Shown piece after piece: positions 1 through 6,755 of a stretch of 8,693 bases of DNA. This DNA is from Proteobacteria bacterium SG_bin5 (GTDB taxonomy: Bacteria > Pseudomonadota > Alphaproteobacteria > Sphingomonadales > Sphingomonadaceae), in contig LWDI01000105.1 in the NCBI GenBank assembly GCA_002083475.1, positions 1 to 8,693 on the forward strand. The letters are read 5' to 3'. A program made the position numbers and the translations under genes. The notes beneath the pieces are model-generated. The model had not been told where the DNA came from, ran no database searches, and worked only from the letters and a program-made list of their open reading frames with translations. How positions within the stretch are numbered: the first letter of the stretch is position 1; each line of letters begins with the position of its first letter.

Positions 1-2
1 TG

Positions 3-2045
3 GCGGAGGCGGGGACGGGGATCGGCAAGACGCTCGGCTATCTCGCTCCCGCCTCGCTCTGGGCGGAAAGCGCGGGTGGGGCGGTGTGGATCTCCACCTT
101 CACCAAGGCGCTGCAACGCCAGCTGGGGCATGAGACCGCGCGGCTCTTCCCCGAGGCGGGCGAGCGCCGCGCGCGCGTCGTCACCCGCAAGGGGCGCGAG
201 AATTACGCCTGTCTGCTGAACCTGGAAGACGCTTTGCAAGGCGGGTTTCAGGGGCGCGCGGCGGTGCTCGCGCAATTGGTCGCGCGCTGGGCGGGCTATA
301 CGGCGGACGGCGACATGGTCGGCGGCGATCTGCCCGGCTGGCTGCCGACGTTGTTCCGCCGCAACGGCGCCCCCGCGCTCACCGATCGGCGCGGCGAATG
401 CGTCTATGCCGGCTGCCCGCATTACCGCAAATGCTTCATCGAACGCGCCGCGCGCGCCTCGGCCAGTGCCGACATCGTCATCGCCAACCATGCGCTGGTG
501 ATGGTGAACGCCGCGCGCGGGCGCGAAGTCGCGACGCGGCCGACGCGCTATGTGTTCGACGAGGGCCATCATCTGTTCGACGCGGCCGATGCGATGTTCG
601 GCGCGGCGCTTTCGGGCGCGGAGACGATCGAACTGCGCCGTTGGGTGTTGGGGCCGGAGGCGAACGCGCGCGGGCGGCGCCGGGGCCTCGCCGCGCGACT
701 GTCGGACGTGGCGAGCTATGACGCGGGCGGCGCCGAGGCGATCGCGTCCGCCGCCGACGCCGCGCGGGCGCTACCGAGCGACGGCTGGCTCGCGCGGATC
801 GCCGATGGCCAGCCCTTCGGCCCGATCGAGGCGCTGCTCGCCGCCGTGCGCGGGCTGGTCTATGCGCGTGACACCGGCGCCGAGGATGCGGGTTACGGCC
901 TGGAGACCGAACTCGCCGAGCCCGACGCCGCGCTGATCGAGGCGGCGGGGCCGGCGGCGCGCGCGCTCGCCGATCTCCACCGCCCGTTGGTCGCGCTGGG
1001 GCGGCGGCTGGAGGCGGTGCTCGACGAAGGGCCGGACTGGCTCGACGGCCCCGCGCGCGCGCGCATCGAAGGCGCGATCGCCTCGCTCGGCTGGCGCGCC
1101 GAGACGGTCGCCGCCTGGCTCGCCTTGGTCGCGCGGATCGGCGGGCCGGCGGACCCCGATTTCGTCGATTGGCTCGCGGTCGACCGTGTGGAGGGGCGCG
1201 AATATGACATCGGCCTCCACCGCCATTGGCTCGATCCGACCCGGCCCTTCGCCGAGATCGTGCTCAAGCCCGCGCAGGGCGCGCTCGTCACCTCGGCGAC
1301 CTTGCGCGCGGGCGGCGATTGGGGCGTGGCCGAGGCGCGGGTGGGCGCGCCGCACCTCGCCCGGCCCCCGGCGCGGTTCGAGGCGGAAAGCCCGTTCGAT
1401 TATGCCTCCGCCGCGCAAGTGCTGATCGTGACCGACGTGAAGAAAGGCGATGGCGCCGCGCTCGCCAATGCCTATGCCCGGCTGATCCTGGCGGCGCGCG
1501 GCGGCACGCTCGGCCTGTTCACCGCGATCCGGCGGCTGCGCGGGGTGCACGCGCGCATCGCCGATCGGCTCGCGCGCGAGGGGCTGCCGCTCTATGCCCA
1601 GCATGTCGATCCGATCGATACCGGCACCCTGGTCGACATGTTTCGCGACGAGCCGCACGCCTCGCTGCTCGGCACCGATGCGCTGCGCGACGGGGTGGAC
1701 GTGCCCGGCCATTCGCTGCGGCTGGTGGTGCTGGAGGGGGTGCCCTGGGCCAAGCCGAGCGTGCTCCACGCGGCGCGGCGTTTGGCGAATGGCGGCAGCG
1801 CCTATGACGACCGGCTGGTCCGCGCGCGGCTCGCCCAGGCGTTCGGCCGGCTGATTCGCCGCGCCGACGATCGCGGCGCCTTCGTGCTGCTCTCGCCCGC
1901 CGTGCCCAGCCGCTTGTTGAGCACTTTTCCCGCGGGCGTACCCATCGCGCGGGTGACGCTCGACGAGGCGGTGGCGCGGGTTGCGCTTTCCTCGCGCGCG
2001 CCACTCGTGCATGAGGCGCGCGAGCAACCAAGCGAGCGGCGATGA
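3..2045 (+). CDS. DinG/XPD-type iron-sulfur ATP-dependent DNA helicase, 5' end missing
   Basis: Superfamily 2 helicase of the DinG/YoaA/XPD group, expected to unwind DNA with 5'-3' polarity using ATP during repair or replication-conflict resolution. The frame is open to the left edge, so 680 C-terminal residues are visible and the true start lies outside; a GTG at 84 is internal. Visible residues 1-10 form Walker A (AEAGTGIGKT). Four cysteines (codons at 210, 399, 414, 432) with the CX4CX5C spacing of the last three match the 4Fe-4S ligands of this family. The Walker B box is DEGH (558-569). Further motifs are an SAT motif III near 1294, motif V GTDALRDGVDVPG near 1672 and motif VI QAFGRLIRR near 1840. 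The stop overlaps the ATG of the next gene (ATGA, 2042-2045), suggesting translational coupling. The family call is firm; DinG versus YoaA cannot be decided without the N-terminus. Confidence 0.93.
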   Translation, partial: AEAGTGIGKTLGYLAPASLWAESAGGAVWISTFTKALQRQLGHETARLFPEAGERRARVVTRKGRENYACLLNLEDALQGGFQGRAAVLAQLVARWAGYTADGDMVGGDLPGWLPTLFRRNGAPALTDRRGECVYAGCPHYRKCFIERAARASASADIVIANHALVMVNAARGREVATRPTRYVFDEGHHLFDAADAMFGAALSGAETIELRRWVLGPEANARGRRRGLAARLSDVASYDAGGAEAIASAADAARALPSDGWLARIADGQPFGPIEALLAAVRGLVYARDTGAEDAGYGLETELAEPDAALIEAAGPAARALADLHRPLVALGRRLEAVLDEGPDWLDGPARARIEGAIASLGWRAETVAAWLALVARIGGPADPDFVDWLAVDRVEGREYDIGLHRHWLDPTRPFAEIVLKPAQGALVTSATLRAGGDWGVAEARVGAPHLARPPARFEAESPFDYASAAQVLIVTDVKKGDGAALANAYARLILAARGGTLGLFTAIRRLRGVHARIADRLAREGLPLYAQHVDPIDTGTLVDMFRDEPHASLLGTDALRDGVDVPGHSLRLVVLEGVPWAKPSVLHAARRLANGGSAYDDRLVRARLAQAFGRLIRRADDRGAFVLLSPAVPSRLLSTFPAGVPIARVTLDEAVARVALSSRAPLVHEAREQPSERR

Positions 2046-2575
2046 AACATTTGTTCCTGCTGCGGCACGCCAAATCGGGCTATAGCGATTTGATTCCGCG
2101 CGATTTCGATCGTCCGCTGAGCGGGCGCGGCGCGCGCGCGGGGGAGACGATGGGGCGCTATCTGCGGCGCGAGCGACTCGCCTTCGATCGCGTGCTCGCC
2201 TCGGATGCCGCGCGCTGTGTCGAGACGGTCGCGCGGGTCGAGGCGGGGCTGGGCGCGTCGCTCGGAGTGCAGTGGATGCGCGACCTCTATCTCGCCCCGG
2301 CGACGGCGCTGCTCGAGACGGTGCAGGCGGCGCCCGAGGCGGCGACGCAGCTGCTGATCATCGGCCATAATCCGGGGCTCGAGGATTTGGTGCTCGACCT
2401 GGCGGGGGAGGACGACCCGCTGCGCGCGGCGGTGTATGAGAAATTCCCGACGGCGGCGCTCGCCGAACTGGTGATCGACGGCGGCTGGCGGGATTTCGCC
2501 ACCGGCGCGGCGCGGCTCGCCCGCTTCGTGAGGCCCCGCGATCTGGACGCGAGCCTGGGGCCTGACGGGGAATAG
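2042..2575 (+). CDS. SixA-like histidine phosphatase family protein
   Basis: A 177-residue member of the histidine phosphatase (phosphoglycerate-mutase-like) superfamily, of the short cytoplasmic SixA type that removes phosphate from phosphohistidine or small phosphoesters. The N-terminal catalytic motif is LLRHAKS, with R8 and nucleophile H9. RPLSGRG at residues 24-30 is the usual second conserved stretch, ASDAARCVET at 53-62 replaces the typical SSPARRT-like segment, and IIGHNPGLEDL at 106-116 carries the second catalytic histidine H109. There is no signal peptide or membrane segment. Length fits SixA-type proteins (about 160-180 residues). The start codon overlaps the helicase stop by 4 nt with no strong Shine-Dalgarno, so translation probably depends on the upstream gene. 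The physiological substrate is unknown; SixA itself acts on histidine phosphotransfer proteins in E. coli, but no such partner is visible here. Confidence 0.9.
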   Translation: MKHLFLLRHAKSGYSDLIPRDFDRPLSGRGARAGETMGRYLRRERLAFDRVLASDAARCVETVARVEAGLGASLGVQWMRDLYLAPATALLETVQAAPEAATQLLIIGHNPGLEDLVLDLAGEDDPLRAAVYEKFPTAALAELVIDGGWRDFATGAARLARFVRPRDLDASLGPDGE

Positions 2576-2625
2576 CGCCTCCCGTCCTTAGCCGCCGCAA
2601 CCCTCGCTTAACCCGGCGCCACCCG

Positions 2626-2631
2626 CTATAG
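2626..2631 (+). promoter_or_regulatory. Candidate -10 element for the desaturase gene (possible leaderless mRNA)
   Basis: CTATAG lies 7 nt before the ATG at 2639, in a 63-nt gap after the phosphatase stop. With normal spacing, transcription would begin at or within a base or two of the ATG. No purine-rich Shine-Dalgarno precedes the ATG (the intervening bases are CCGCCTC). No convincing -35 hexamer is present at 16-18 nt upstream, so this rests on the -10 match and position alone. Confidence 0.35.
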
Positions 2632-2638
2632 CCGCCTC

Positions 2639-3442
2639 ATGTCGCTTCTCCTCGCCGCCGGCCTCTCGACGCTCGCGATGGTGCTGATCGTCGCGGTGCG
2701 CTATCTCGCGGTGAGTGGCGCCTTCGCTTTCGCGACCCGCCTGCGGCATCCCGGGCTTTATCGCGGGCTCGACCGGCAAATCGTCCGCGAGATCCGCTGG
2801 AGCCTGATGAGCGCGGCGATCTATGGCGTGCCCGCCGGCATCGTCGCTTGGGGATGGCGCCACCAGGGCTGGACGCTGATCTACACCGATCTCGGCGACT
2901 ATCCGCTCTGGTATTTGCCGCTGTCGATCTTCCTCTATCTCTTCGCGCACGATAGCTGGTTCTATTGGACCCACCGCTGGATGCACCAGCCGCGCTGGTT
3001 TCGCCTCGCGCATGCCGTCCACCATGCCAGCCGCCCGCCCACCGCCTGGGCGGCGATGGCGTTCCACCCGATCGAGGCACTGACTGGCGCAATCGTGATT
3101 CCACTACTCGTCTTTATCGTCCCCATACATGTCGCGGCGCTGGGTTTCGTGCTATTCGTGATGACGGTGATGGGGGTCACCAATCACATGGGGTGGGAGA
3201 TTTTTCCCGCTTTCATGTGGCGCGGCCCGCTGGGCGGTTGGTTGATCACCGCCAGTCATCACCAGCGGCATCATGAGGAGTATCGGGGGAATTATGGGCT
3301 TTATTTCCGGTTCTGGGACCGGTTGTGCGGCACCGATCGGGGGGCCGGTCGCTTCACGCATGGCGCGCCGGCTCGCGGGCGCGGCGCTGGCGCTGAGCCT
3401 GATGGGGGCGAGCCCGGTCGCCTCGCTCGACGTCGCGGTTGA
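2639..3442 (+). CDS. Sterol desaturase / fatty acid hydroxylase family membrane protein
   Basis: Integral membrane non-haem di-iron enzyme of the fatty acid hydroxylase superfamily, 267 residues; these use O2 to hydroxylate or desaturate lipids, sterols or carotenoids. The histidine clusters are all present: HDSWFYWTHRWMH (residues 104-116), HAVHH (125-129) and HHQRHH (207-212), followed by the conserved NYGLYFRFWDRLCGTD (218-233). Hydrophobic segments lie near residues 3-28, 56-72, 88-103 and 147-180. The ATG at 2639 gives a full-length N-terminus but has no Shine-Dalgarno. The last ~34 residues after GTD are low-complexity R/G/A-rich and unlike the rest of the protein; they are read through an 83-nt overlap with the next gene. 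A short G run (3339-3344) sits where the conserved part ends, so a frameshift or lost stop is possible. The lipid substrate cannot be told. Confidence 0.88.
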   Translation: MSLLLAAGLSTLAMVLIVAVRYLAVSGAFAFATRLRHPGLYRGLDRQIVREIRWSLMSAAIYGVPAGIVAWGWRHQGWTLIYTDLGDYPLWYLPLSIFLYLFAHDSWFYWTHRWMHQPRWFRLAHAVHHASRPPTAWAAMAFHPIEALTGAIVIPLLVFIVPIHVAALGFVLFVMTVMGVTNHMGWEIFPAFMWRGPLGGWLITASHHQRHHEEYRGNYGLYFRFWDRLCGTDRGAGRFTHGAPARGRGAGAEPDGGEPGRLARRRG

Positions 3443-3785
3443 GGGGCTGCGCTCGGCCAAGGGGCAATTGCGCGTCTGCCTGACCGCCGATCCCAAGAAT
3501 TTCCCCGCCTGTGTCGATGACGCCCGCGCGGTGACGCGCACCGTCGCCGCCGCCGATCGCGGGCTGCGACTCGAAGGGCTCGCGCCCGGCCATTATGCGA
3601 TCGCGGTGATCCATGACGCGAACGGCAATGCCAAGCTCGACACGTTCATGGGGATTCCGAAGGAAGGCTTCGGCTTTTCGCGTAACCCCGCGATCGGCTT
3701 CGGCCCGCCCAAATTCACCGCCGCCGCTTTCGATCTGGGCGCGGATGGGGGCGTGCAGCCGGTGAAGATGCGCTATTTGCTGTAG
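3360..3785 (+). CDS. DUF2141 family secreted protein
   Basis: A 141-residue protein of the DUF2141 family; function is unknown, but members are small, exported and beta-rich. I chose the ATG at 3360 because it begins a typical Sec signal peptide: basic MARR, a hydrophobic AALALSLMGA core, then a cleavage region around PVAS-LDV. In-frame ATGs at 3273 and 3294 would put a non-hydrophobic stretch, read out of frame from the desaturase core, in front of that signal. The mature part shows family hallmarks: two cysteines in LRVCLTADPKNFPAC, and AVIHDANGNAKLDT followed by GIPKEGFGFSRNP. The gene overlaps the desaturase by 83 nt, so the two are probably co-transcribed. A periplasmic location is inferred from the signal peptide. 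Confidence 0.87.
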   Translation: MARRLAGAALALSLMGASPVASLDVAVEGLRSAKGQLRVCLTADPKNFPACVDDARAVTRTVAAADRGLRLEGLAPGHYAIAVIHDANGNAKLDTFMGIPKEGFGFSRNPAIGFGPPKFTAAAFDLGADGGVQPVKMRYLL

Positions 3786-3826
3786 TCTTTGGGGCGGAAC
3801 GCGGAGGCGCGGGTTGATGTCGCGTC

Positions 3827-3867
3827 AAAGCCCTCTCCCCTTCAGGGGAGAGGGTTGGGAGAGGGGG
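3827..3867 (+). repeat. Palindromic intergenic repeat, unit 1 of a facing pair
   Basis: A 41-nt unit containing a perfect 10-bp hairpin (3831-3840 with 3845-3854, TTCA loop) and a GGTTGGGAGAGGGGG tail. Its reverse complement matches the second unit at 3896-3936 with only two mismatches. The pyrimidine/purine-rich CCCTCTCCCC...GGGGAGAGGG pattern is a recurrent dispersed intergenic repeat in GC-rich proteobacteria (from memory, unverified). No coding role is evident. Confidence 0.85.
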
Positions 3868-3895
3868 CTCAGGAGCGTGACGCTGCCCCCGGCTT

Positions 3896-3936
3896 CCCCC
3901 TCACCCAACCCTCTCCCCTAAAGGGGAGAGGGCTTT
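3896..3936 (-). repeat. Palindromic intergenic repeat, unit 2 (inverted copy)
   Basis: Inverted copy of the unit at 3827-3867, separated from it by 28 nt. Its own hairpin is 3909-3918 with 3923-3932 and a TAAA loop. The C-to-T change in the loop leaves the stem intact. The right arm is followed by GCTTTTG, a short T run, so this unit could act as a weak terminator for the upstream DUF2141 gene. The two units could also fold together into one long hairpin of about 41 paired positions. Confidence 0.85.
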
Positions 3937-3954
3937 TGCCCGCTTTGCGCCTCT

Positions 3955-3992
3955 GCGCGAACCAAACTGCCCCGCCCCTCCGCGCGAACCAA
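3955..3992. repeat. Short direct repeat before the thiC leader
   Basis: GCGCGAACCAA occurs at 3955-3965 and again at 3982-3992, 27 nt apart start to start. It lies between the palindromic pair and the riboswitch. It may be an operator pair or a chance or degenerate duplication; no known regulator motif was recognised. Confidence 0.4.
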
Positions 3993-3993
3993 C

Positions 3994-3999
3994 TATACT
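3994..3999 (+). promoter_or_regulatory. Candidate -10 element of the thiC transcript
   Basis: TATACT sits in the only AT-containing patch of the region, about 30 nt before the riboswitch aptamer, which fits a start near 4006 and a short 5' leader. The region 16-18 nt upstream is C-rich and shows no TTGACA-like -35. The call rests on position and the -10 match. Confidence 0.35.
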
Positions 4000-4024
4000 T
4001 CCCCCCACGCCCCCGCTAAGAAGC

Positions 4025-4122
4025 GCGCTTCCCCGGGGGGCCGCGCCGAAGCGGCTGAGAGGCGGCTGAAGTCGCGACCCGCTGAACCTGATCCGGCTGA
4101 CTACCGGCGGAGGGAGGGAGCG
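4025..4122 (+). promoter_or_regulatory. TPP riboswitch (THI element) in the thiC leader
   Basis: The conserved aptamer landmarks appear in order: a G-rich 5' segment (GGGGGG at 4035-4040), CTGAGA at 4055-4060, and CTGAACCTGAT at 4082-4092 followed by CCGG and a GGAGGGAGGGA 3' segment. CTGAGA and CTGAACCTGAT are the signature pyrimidine- and pyrophosphate-sensing sequences of the THI box. The ends can pair as P1 (about 4025-4034 with 4113-4122). It lies 44 nt before the start of thiC, the classic target. Binding of thiamine pyrophosphate should lower ThiC expression; the exact P1 boundaries are approximate. Confidence 0.95.
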
Positions 4123-4133
4123 GCCGCATCGTC

Positions 4134-4159
4134 TCCCCCTTTCGTGCCATGCGAAGGAG
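4134..4159 (+). promoter_or_regulatory. Likely riboswitch expression platform sequestering the thiC RBS
   Basis: The thiC Shine-Dalgarno AAGGAG (4154-4159) lies 6 nt before the ATG. CCTTTCG (4138-4144) can pair with CGAAGG (4152-4157) as a 6-bp stem with one bulged T and a 7-nt loop, hiding the RBS. The upstream CTCCC can instead pair with GGGAG in the aptamer 3' strand (4111-4120), which would free the RBS when P1 is open. There is no T-run terminator, so translational control fits better than attenuation. The fold is drawn by eye. Confidence 0.45.
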
Positions 4160-4165
4160 TGACTG

Positions 4166-6061
4166 ATGGCGGACATCAACGCGCGCACCGAAATCGGCGT
4201 GACCACCGGCCCGATTCGCGGCAGCCGCAAAATCCACGTTCCCGCCCCCGGCGCGCATGGGGTGCGGGTCGCGATGCGCGAGATCCTGCTCGAACCCAGC
4301 TCGGGCGAGCCGCCCTTGCGCGTGTATGACACCAGCGGCCCCTATACCGATCCGGACGCGCTGATCGACATCGCCGCCGGCCTGGCGGCGCTGCGCCGCG
4401 ATTGGATTCTCGCCCGGGGCGACGTGGAAGAGTATCAGGGCCGCGCCGTCCGCCCCGAGGATAATGGCCAGCTCGGCCCCGATCGCTCGGGCGGGGTGCC
4501 GCAATTCCCGAACACCGTCCGCCGCCCGTTGCGCGCGAAGCCCGGCGCCAATGTCAGCCAGATGCATTATGCGCGGGCGGGGATCATCACCCCCGAGATG
4601 GAATATGTCGCCGCGCGCGAAAATCTCGGGCGCGAGATCGCGCGCGAGGCGCTGCTGCGCGACGGCGAAAGCTTCGGCGCCGACATCCCCGATTTCGTCA
4701 CCCCCGAATTCGTCCGCGACGAAGTGGCGCGCGGCCGCGCGATCATCCCGGCGAACATCAACCACCCCGAAGCCGAGCCGATGGCGATCGGTCGCAACTT
4801 CCTCGTCAAGATCAACGCCAATATCGGCAATTCGGCGGTCGCGAGTGACGTCGCGAGCGAAGTCGACAAGATGGTGTGGGCGATCCGCTGGGGCGCCGAC
4901 ACGGTGATGGACCTCTCGACCGGGCGCAACATTCATGACACGCGCGAATGGATTCTGCGCAACTCGCCGGTGCCGATCGGCACCGTGCCGATCTATCAGG
5001 CGCTCGAGAAAGTCGGCGGTATCGCCGAGGAGCTGAGTTGGGAAATCTACCGCGATACGCTGATCGAACAGGCCGAGCAGGGCGTCGATTATTTCACCAT
5101 CCACGCGGGGGTCCGTCTGCCGTATATCCCGATGACCGCCAAGCGCGTGACCGGGATCGTCAGCCGCGGTGGCTCGATCATGGCGAAATGGTGCCTGGCG
5201 CATCACCAGGAGAATTTCCTCTACACGCATTTCGAGGAAATCTGCGAGATCATGAAGGCGTATGATATTTCGTTCAGCCTGGGCGATGGCCTGCGCCCCG
5301 GCTCGATCGCCGACGCCAATGACGAAGCGCAGTTCGCCGAGCTCTATACGCTGGGCGAGCTCACCAAGATCGCCTGGCGGCATGACGTGCAGGTGATGAT
5401 CGAAGGCCCCGGCCATGTGCCGATGCACAAGATCAAGGCGAATATGGACAAGCAGCTCGCCGCCTGCGGCGAGGCGCCCTTTTATACTCTGGGGCCGCTC
5501 ACCACCGACATCGCGCCGGGTTATGACCATATCACCAGCGGCATCGGGGCGGCGATGATCGGCTGGTTCGGCACCGCGATGCTTTGCTACGTCACCCCCA
5601 AGGAGCATTTGGGGCTGCCCGATCGCGATGACGTGAAGGTCGGCGTGGTGACCTATAAGCTCGCCGCGCACGCCGCCGATCTGGCGAAGGGGCATCCGGC
5701 GGCGCGGCTGCGCGACGATGCCCTGTCGCGCGCGCGCTTCGAATTCCGCTGGCGCGACCAGTTCAACCTGTCGCTCGATCCCGACACCGCCGAACGCTAT
5801 CACGACCAGACCCTGCCGGCCGAAGGCGCCAAGACCGCGCATTTCTGTTCGATGTGCGGCCCCAAATTCTGCTCGATGAAGATCACGCAAGAAGTGCGCG
5901 AATTCGCCGCCAAGCAGAACGAAAGCGCCGACAGCTTCATCGCCGCCGCCCCGGCGCTGACGCCCGAAACCGCCGAGGCGGGGATGGCGGAGATGAGCCG
6001 CGTCTATGACGCGATGGGCCGCGAACTCTATCTCGGCGCGGGCGATCGGGAGCGTGACTGA
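4166..6061 (+). CDS. thiC: Phosphomethylpyrimidine synthase ThiC
   Basis: Radical-SAM enzyme converting aminoimidazole ribotide into hydroxymethylpyrimidine phosphate, the pyrimidine branch of thiamine biosynthesis, in the cytoplasm. It has 631 residues, a normal length for bacterial ThiC. The C-terminal [4Fe-4S] motif CX2CX4C unique to ThiC is intact: C561, C564 and C569 in CSMCGPKFC (5846-5872). Other family signatures include SQMHYARAGIITPEME, NFLVKINANIGNS, STGRNIHDTREW, EGPGHVPMHKI and LTTDIAPGYDHI. The ATG has a good RBS (AAGGAG, 6 nt spacing), and a TPP riboswitch precedes it. The following dioxygenase gene begins inside its last codons. No other thi gene is in the window, so thiC appears to stand apart from the rest of the pathway here. 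Confidence 0.98.
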   Translation: MADINARTEIGVTTGPIRGSRKIHVPAPGAHGVRVAMREILLEPSSGEPPLRVYDTSGPYTDPDALIDIAAGLAALRRDWILARGDVEEYQGRAVRPEDNGQLGPDRSGGVPQFPNTVRRPLRAKPGANVSQMHYARAGIITPEMEYVAARENLGREIAREALLRDGESFGADIPDFVTPEFVRDEVARGRAIIPANINHPEAEPMAIGRNFLVKINANIGNSAVASDVASEVDKMVWAIRWGADTVMDLSTGRNIHDTREWILRNSPVPIGTVPIYQALEKVGGIAEELSWEIYRDTLIEQAEQGVDYFTIHAGVRLPYIPMTAKRVTGIVSRGGSIMAKWCLAHHQENFLYTHFEEICEIMKAYDISFSLGDGLRPGSIADANDEAQFAELYTLGELTKIAWRHDVQVMIEGPGHVPMHKIKANMDKQLAACGEAPFYTLGPLTTDIAPGYDHITSGIGAAMIGWFGTAMLCYVTPKEHLGLPDRDDVKVGVVTYKLAAHAADLAKGHPAARLRDDALSRARFEFRWRDQFNLSLDPDTAERYHDQTLPAEGAKTAHFCSMCGPKFCSMKITQEVREFAAKQNESADSFIAAAPALTPETAEAGMAEMSRVYDAMGRELYLGAGDRERD

Positions 6062-6707
6062 CGCGCCGCCCGCCGCGCAAGCGCTGGCGGCCGAGGGCTA
6101 TGTCGTGCTGCGTCGCGCGGTGCCCCATGACTGGATCGAGGGGCTGCGCGCGGCGTTCGAGGCGGGGGTGCGCCCTTCGGCCGACTGGCCGGTGCCGCGC
6201 GGCGCCGATTGGCGCCATGCCCAGGTCGATCTCGACCCGCTGGTGCGCGCGGCGTGCCGCTTGCCCGCGCTGATCGCGGCGGTCGCCGCCCTGATCGACC
6301 AACCCTTTTTCCTGGCGCAGGTCGAAGGGCGCGCGCCGCGCCCGGACAATGCGCCGCAGCCGCTTCACCGCGACGGCGTGGGGCTCGCCGGGCGGATGGC
6401 GGCGGCGATGATCTGGCTCGACGCCCATGACGCGGCGAACGGCGCGACGCGGCTGGTGCCGGGCTCGCACCGGGGGGCGGGGCGCGAAGACGACGCGATC
6501 ACGCTCGCGGGGGCAGCGGGCGACATCTTGATCTTCCACGCCGACCTGCTCCACGGCGCGACCCGCAATAGCAGCGGCGCCCCACGCCGCGCCTTGCTCT
6601 TGTCCTATTTGGGCGTGAGCGAGCAGGCGGGGCACGCGGCGACGGCGGCGCTGCGCGGGGTGCGGATGGCGGCGGACGAGATTTTCGGGCAACCGAGCGT
6701 CGCTTGA
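6054..6707 (+). CDS. Phytanoyl-CoA dioxygenase (PhyH) family protein
   Basis: Predicted cytoplasmic Fe(II)/2-oxoglutarate-dependent oxygenase of the PhyH family, 217 residues from the chosen start. The iron facial triad is visible as H105-R-D107 (in PQPLHRDGVG) and H167 (in LLHGATRNSS). R178/R179 in APRRALLLSY is the likely 2-oxoglutarate carboxylate ligand, and GATRLVPGSH (130-139) is a typical family stretch. The GTG at 6054 (VTDAPPAA) overlaps thiC by 8 nt. A GGGAG lies only 1 nt upstream, poor spacing, so coupling to thiC translation is likely. An in-frame ATG at 6006 would add 16 residues that are only an out-of-frame reading of the ThiC tail. Co-transcription with thiC may place it under the TPP riboswitch. 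The substrate is unknown; a link to thiamine is not implied by the fold. Confidence 0.88.
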   Translation: MTDAPPAAQALAAEGYVVLRRAVPHDWIEGLRAAFEAGVRPSADWPVPRGADWRHAQVDLDPLVRAACRLPALIAAVAALIDQPFFLAQVEGRAPRPDNAPQPLHRDGVGLAGRMAAAMIWLDAHDAANGATRLVPGSHRGAGREDDAITLAGAAGDILIFHADLLHGATRNSSGAPRRALLLSYLGVSEQAGHAATAALRGVRMAADEIFGQPSVA

Positions 6708-6755
6708 CGCCCGCCGCGCGGGCTCGGGGTGATGAAAGAATAATTCGGAGCGACG

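Noticed and set aside
771..2027. 418-codon open frame on the minus strand inside the helicase gene
   Set aside because: Antisense to conserved helicase motifs; low-complexity Arg/Gly/His/Ala composition.
84..2045. GTG at 84 as the true start of the helicase
   Set aside because: Walker A is in frame upstream at 3-32, and no helicase of this family could lack it; the gene is cut by the window edge.
3273..3785. Earlier ATG (3273 or 3294) as start of the DUF2141 protein
   Set aside because: These add residues read out of frame from the conserved desaturase core and would bury the signal peptide that begins at 3360.
3827..3936. CRISPR-like array
   Set aside because: Only two units, in opposite orientation, with no regular spacers and no cas genes.
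3789..4019. 76-codon plus-strand open frame between DUF2141 and thiC
   Set aside because: It is the translation of the palindromic repeat pair (SPLQGRGLGEG and SPLKGRGL), a typical false gene of this repeat.
4016..5890. 624-codon open frame on the minus strand opposite thiC
   Set aside because: It lies wholly antisense to an unmistakable thiC; the product is arginine-, histidine- and glycine-rich with no recognisable domain, as expected of a GC-rich shadow frame.
6709..6723. GCCCG/CGGGC hairpin after the dioxygenase as a terminator
   Set aside because: Only 5 bp with no T run; such pairings are common by chance at this GC content.
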